Shown here: piece after piece, positions 63,301 through 64,000 of the stretch
How positions within the stretch are numbered: position 1 is the stretch's first letter
Layout: each line of letters begins with the position of its first letter
DNA from: Nonlabens sp.
Lineage (GTDB): Bacteria; Bacteroidota; Bacteroidia; Flavobacteriales; Flavobacteriaceae
Direction of reading: 5' to 3'
DNA: 64,000 nt
NCBI GenBank assembly: GCA_020630715.1
Contig: JAHDIQ010000001.1
Coordinates: 62,001-126,000 of the forward strand
Notes under the pieces: model-generated
Seen by the model: only the letters and a program-made list of their open reading frames with translations
Told to the model about the DNA's origin: nothing
Database searches by the model: none
Made by a program: the position numbers and the translations under genes

Positions 63301-64000
63301 AAAGTTGACGTCTCCTGGGTTTAATCCAGGACTTCCTAATACAGCAGCCTTAATTTTTTGAAGTATAGACAGGTCAACTTCAAAGTTATTCTCGTCAGGC
63401 CATATCAAATCTGGATCACTAACCGCCGTTGTAGGATTGATCTCTGTTAGTTTTAACGGAAGACGTATTTCATAATAATTATCTGTGTAGTCAACACCCA
63501 TTCTTATGAAGGCCTCTAATTCTCCATCTGCGGCATTTCCACCACGTAAAAGTTCCTCTGCATGGACAAACATTTTTAAGGATTCATATTGTCGCATGTC
63601 AATGCGTAAATTTTTAAAAACCGCACGTCCATCTTCTGGTGCTAGATCACAAACTCTTAATGCAAGTGATTGTTCATTCTGACGGATATTCTGATTTTGA
63701 GTACGCAATTCTTCTCTTATCACTCCTGGTGGCAATACATAATTAACTGGTGAGCGAGCTTCGTTATTCTGAATATTTACACCTTCTACATCAAATGAGG
63801 TCGTTGAGTTACTGGTTACAGTAGGATCTAAAGCTAATTCATAACGTCTGTAATCTCCTCTTACTAATTCTAAAGAACCTAAACGCAATAGTGTTTCCTG
63901 ACTAAAATCTGTTAGATACATTCTCATGAATCTAATCGCTCTAAAATCTGCAATACCACCTATTTCTTCACGATTAGGATCTGATAAAGGAATTCTAAAT
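60400..64000 (-). CDS. sprA: Cell-surface protein SprA, type IX secretion translocon (C-terminal part)
   Basis: At least 1200 residues in one open frame; the frame continues without a stop past the right edge, so the start is outside the window. FRIPLSDPNREEIGGIADFR at the edge runs into RMYLTDFSQETLLRLGSLEL, typical of SprA, and the rest is a giant beta-barrel with motifs such as WFNELRLAG. It ends in IRSGFTLRYTFGN, an aromatic-rich last strand. SprA is the outer-membrane pore for type IX secretion, so it would export the amylase and lamin-tail proteins of this window. A palindromic repeat is read as AFAKA. Confidence 0.93.
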   Translation of the reverse strand, partial: FRIPLSDPNREEIGGIADFRAIRFMRMYLTDFSQETLLRLGSLELVRGDYRRYELALDPTVTSNSTTSFDVEGVNIQNNEARSPVNYVLPPGVIREELRTQNQNIRQNEQSLALRVCDLAPEDGRAVFKNLRIDMRQYESLKMFVHAEELLRGGNAADGELEAFIRMGVDYTDNYYEIRLPLKLTEINPTTAVSDPDLIWPDENNFEVDLSILQKIKAAVLGSPGLNPGDVNFFQEQLDADGRPIQFTGPGTIGEHIYGIKGNPNFGDIRAMMIGVRNGSTNDVCGEVWFNELRLAGLQNQGGYAAVVNMDANLADFANISATGRRSTIGFGAIEQGPNERSRENVTQYDVTTNLNLGQLLPEKWGVNLPFSYSIGEETITPQFDPQFEDIELQTRLDNAASAAERDIIREQSEDYTRRQSVNLIGVRKERTGDAKPMPYDIENFTLSGSYNQTDQRNFEIEEFKDQSVNVGAVYNYAFPKAEVKPFDKLLGSNKYVKFIKDFNLNLLPNNFTANANVIRQFNTQTFRDLQLDTNPVDTDGDGVPDAQNITLDPLTNRNFTLNHAYAVNWDLTSSFNVNLSANNDRLVRSYINEDNSIQDNFGIWSDFFNEGIPNNYNQQLQATYNLPLDKFPYFAFAKASYTYTANFNWTRNSQQFDQLEDIPPLGNSISNANSHRINSTLDLGKLYKYVGLEKLKFGRKANATRTRTRSRNNGPASNARGKNGKEEKEDKIPKKNFGNQAYNTLVGLVTAVKRAQINYEQTDGIFLPGYTPDIGFIGTLKPTTGFVFGDQSEIRDLAARRGWLTLFQNFNQQYTETETRRLDVNLNVDLLPDLKLDLVANRAYQENYTENFRVDPDELTYNSLTPNTFGNFSISTMMIRTAFEPSTISGSPTFETFRENRLAVADRLATEFYGTTNFTRDNDGFPEGFSRNSQRVLLPAFLAAYEGRDVNKQGDSAFKDVPLPNWTLKYTGLMKLKWFKKRFRRFSINHGYRSSYTINQFQTNLDFVPGNRNAPYDQQISTSLNQNGDFKASNLYFNINLAEQFSPLFRLDFEMRNSVSVAAEWRKDRAISLSFDNNLLTEINGNEYILGLGYRIKDLKFKTNVGGQSRIIKSDLNMRLDGSIRDNVTIVRYLDLDNSQATNGQTIYGLRFTADYNLSQAFTAIFYYDHTFSEFAISTAFPQTTIRSGFTLRYTFGN
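62080..62095. repeat. Palindromic repeat, copy 15
   Basis: Perfect core inside sprA, read as AFAKA in a barrel strand. Confidence 0.95.

Overview
The window is a stretch of an AT-rich chromosome from a marine-type flavobacterium (Bacteroidota, Flavobacteriaceae). The evidence is two SusC/SusD pairs, type IX secretion (SprA plus two secreted proteins with C-terminal sorting domains), DUF4271 and DUF4296 proteins, a DNA polymerase III alpha subunit carrying its own exonuclease domain, and promoters of the TAnnTTTG type. The abundant palindrome CGCTTTCGCGAAAGCG reminds me of Nonlabens/Dokdonia-like genomes, but that is memory, not a measurement.

Layout. (1) 1-2410: metK behind a probable SAM-II riboswitch, then a membrane-bound XRE regulator. 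(2) 2449-12762, minus strand: a nine-gene cluster that looks like organoarsenical (arsenosugar) metabolism coupled to uptake. It holds a peroxidase-like CMD protein, the radical SAM protein ArsS, a TIGR04282-type transferase, SusC, SusD, an SLC5 symporter, a degenerate metallophosphatase and a rhodanese. (3) 12861-32916: a complete starch/maltodextrin utilisation locus. A LacI regulator lies between a minus-strand cytoplasmic/periplasmic arm (MFS transporter, pgmB, GH65 maltose phosphorylase, three GH13 enzymes) and a plus-strand outer-membrane arm (SusC, SusD, SusE-like, secreted GH13 with T9SS signal). (4) 33230-41671: DUF58 protein, thioredoxin, a secreted beta-helix protein bracketed by 47-bp perfect direct repeats, and dnaE. 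(5) 41896-64000: mainly housekeeping genes. These include hemD, a dolichol-phosphate-mannose-synthase-like GT2, pyrC, tyrS, LuxE-like, NifU/Mrp iron-sulfur genes, an alkyltransferase-like protein, trmB, a PhoPR-like two-component pair, a lamin-tail secreted protein, tonB, gcvH and the 3' part of sprA.

The starch locus reads as one pathway. A secreted amylase and SusCDE bind, cut and import glucan, the periplasmic/lipoprotein GH13 enzymes shorten it, the MFS carrier takes up maltose, and phosphorolysis by GH65 plus beta-phosphoglucomutase yields glucose-6-phosphate. LacI probably acts at two tandem operators in front of susC.

The most unusual signal is the 16-bp palindrome: 15 copies (11 perfect), about one per 4 kb, in both coding and intergenic DNA. 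In genes it is read in all three frames, most often as Ala-Phe-Ala-Lys-Ala. All five intergenic copies are perfect and lie upstream of genes, never between convergent genes. Other notable items are the arsenosugar-type cluster with its own TonB-dependent import system and the direct-repeat-flanked beta-helix gene.
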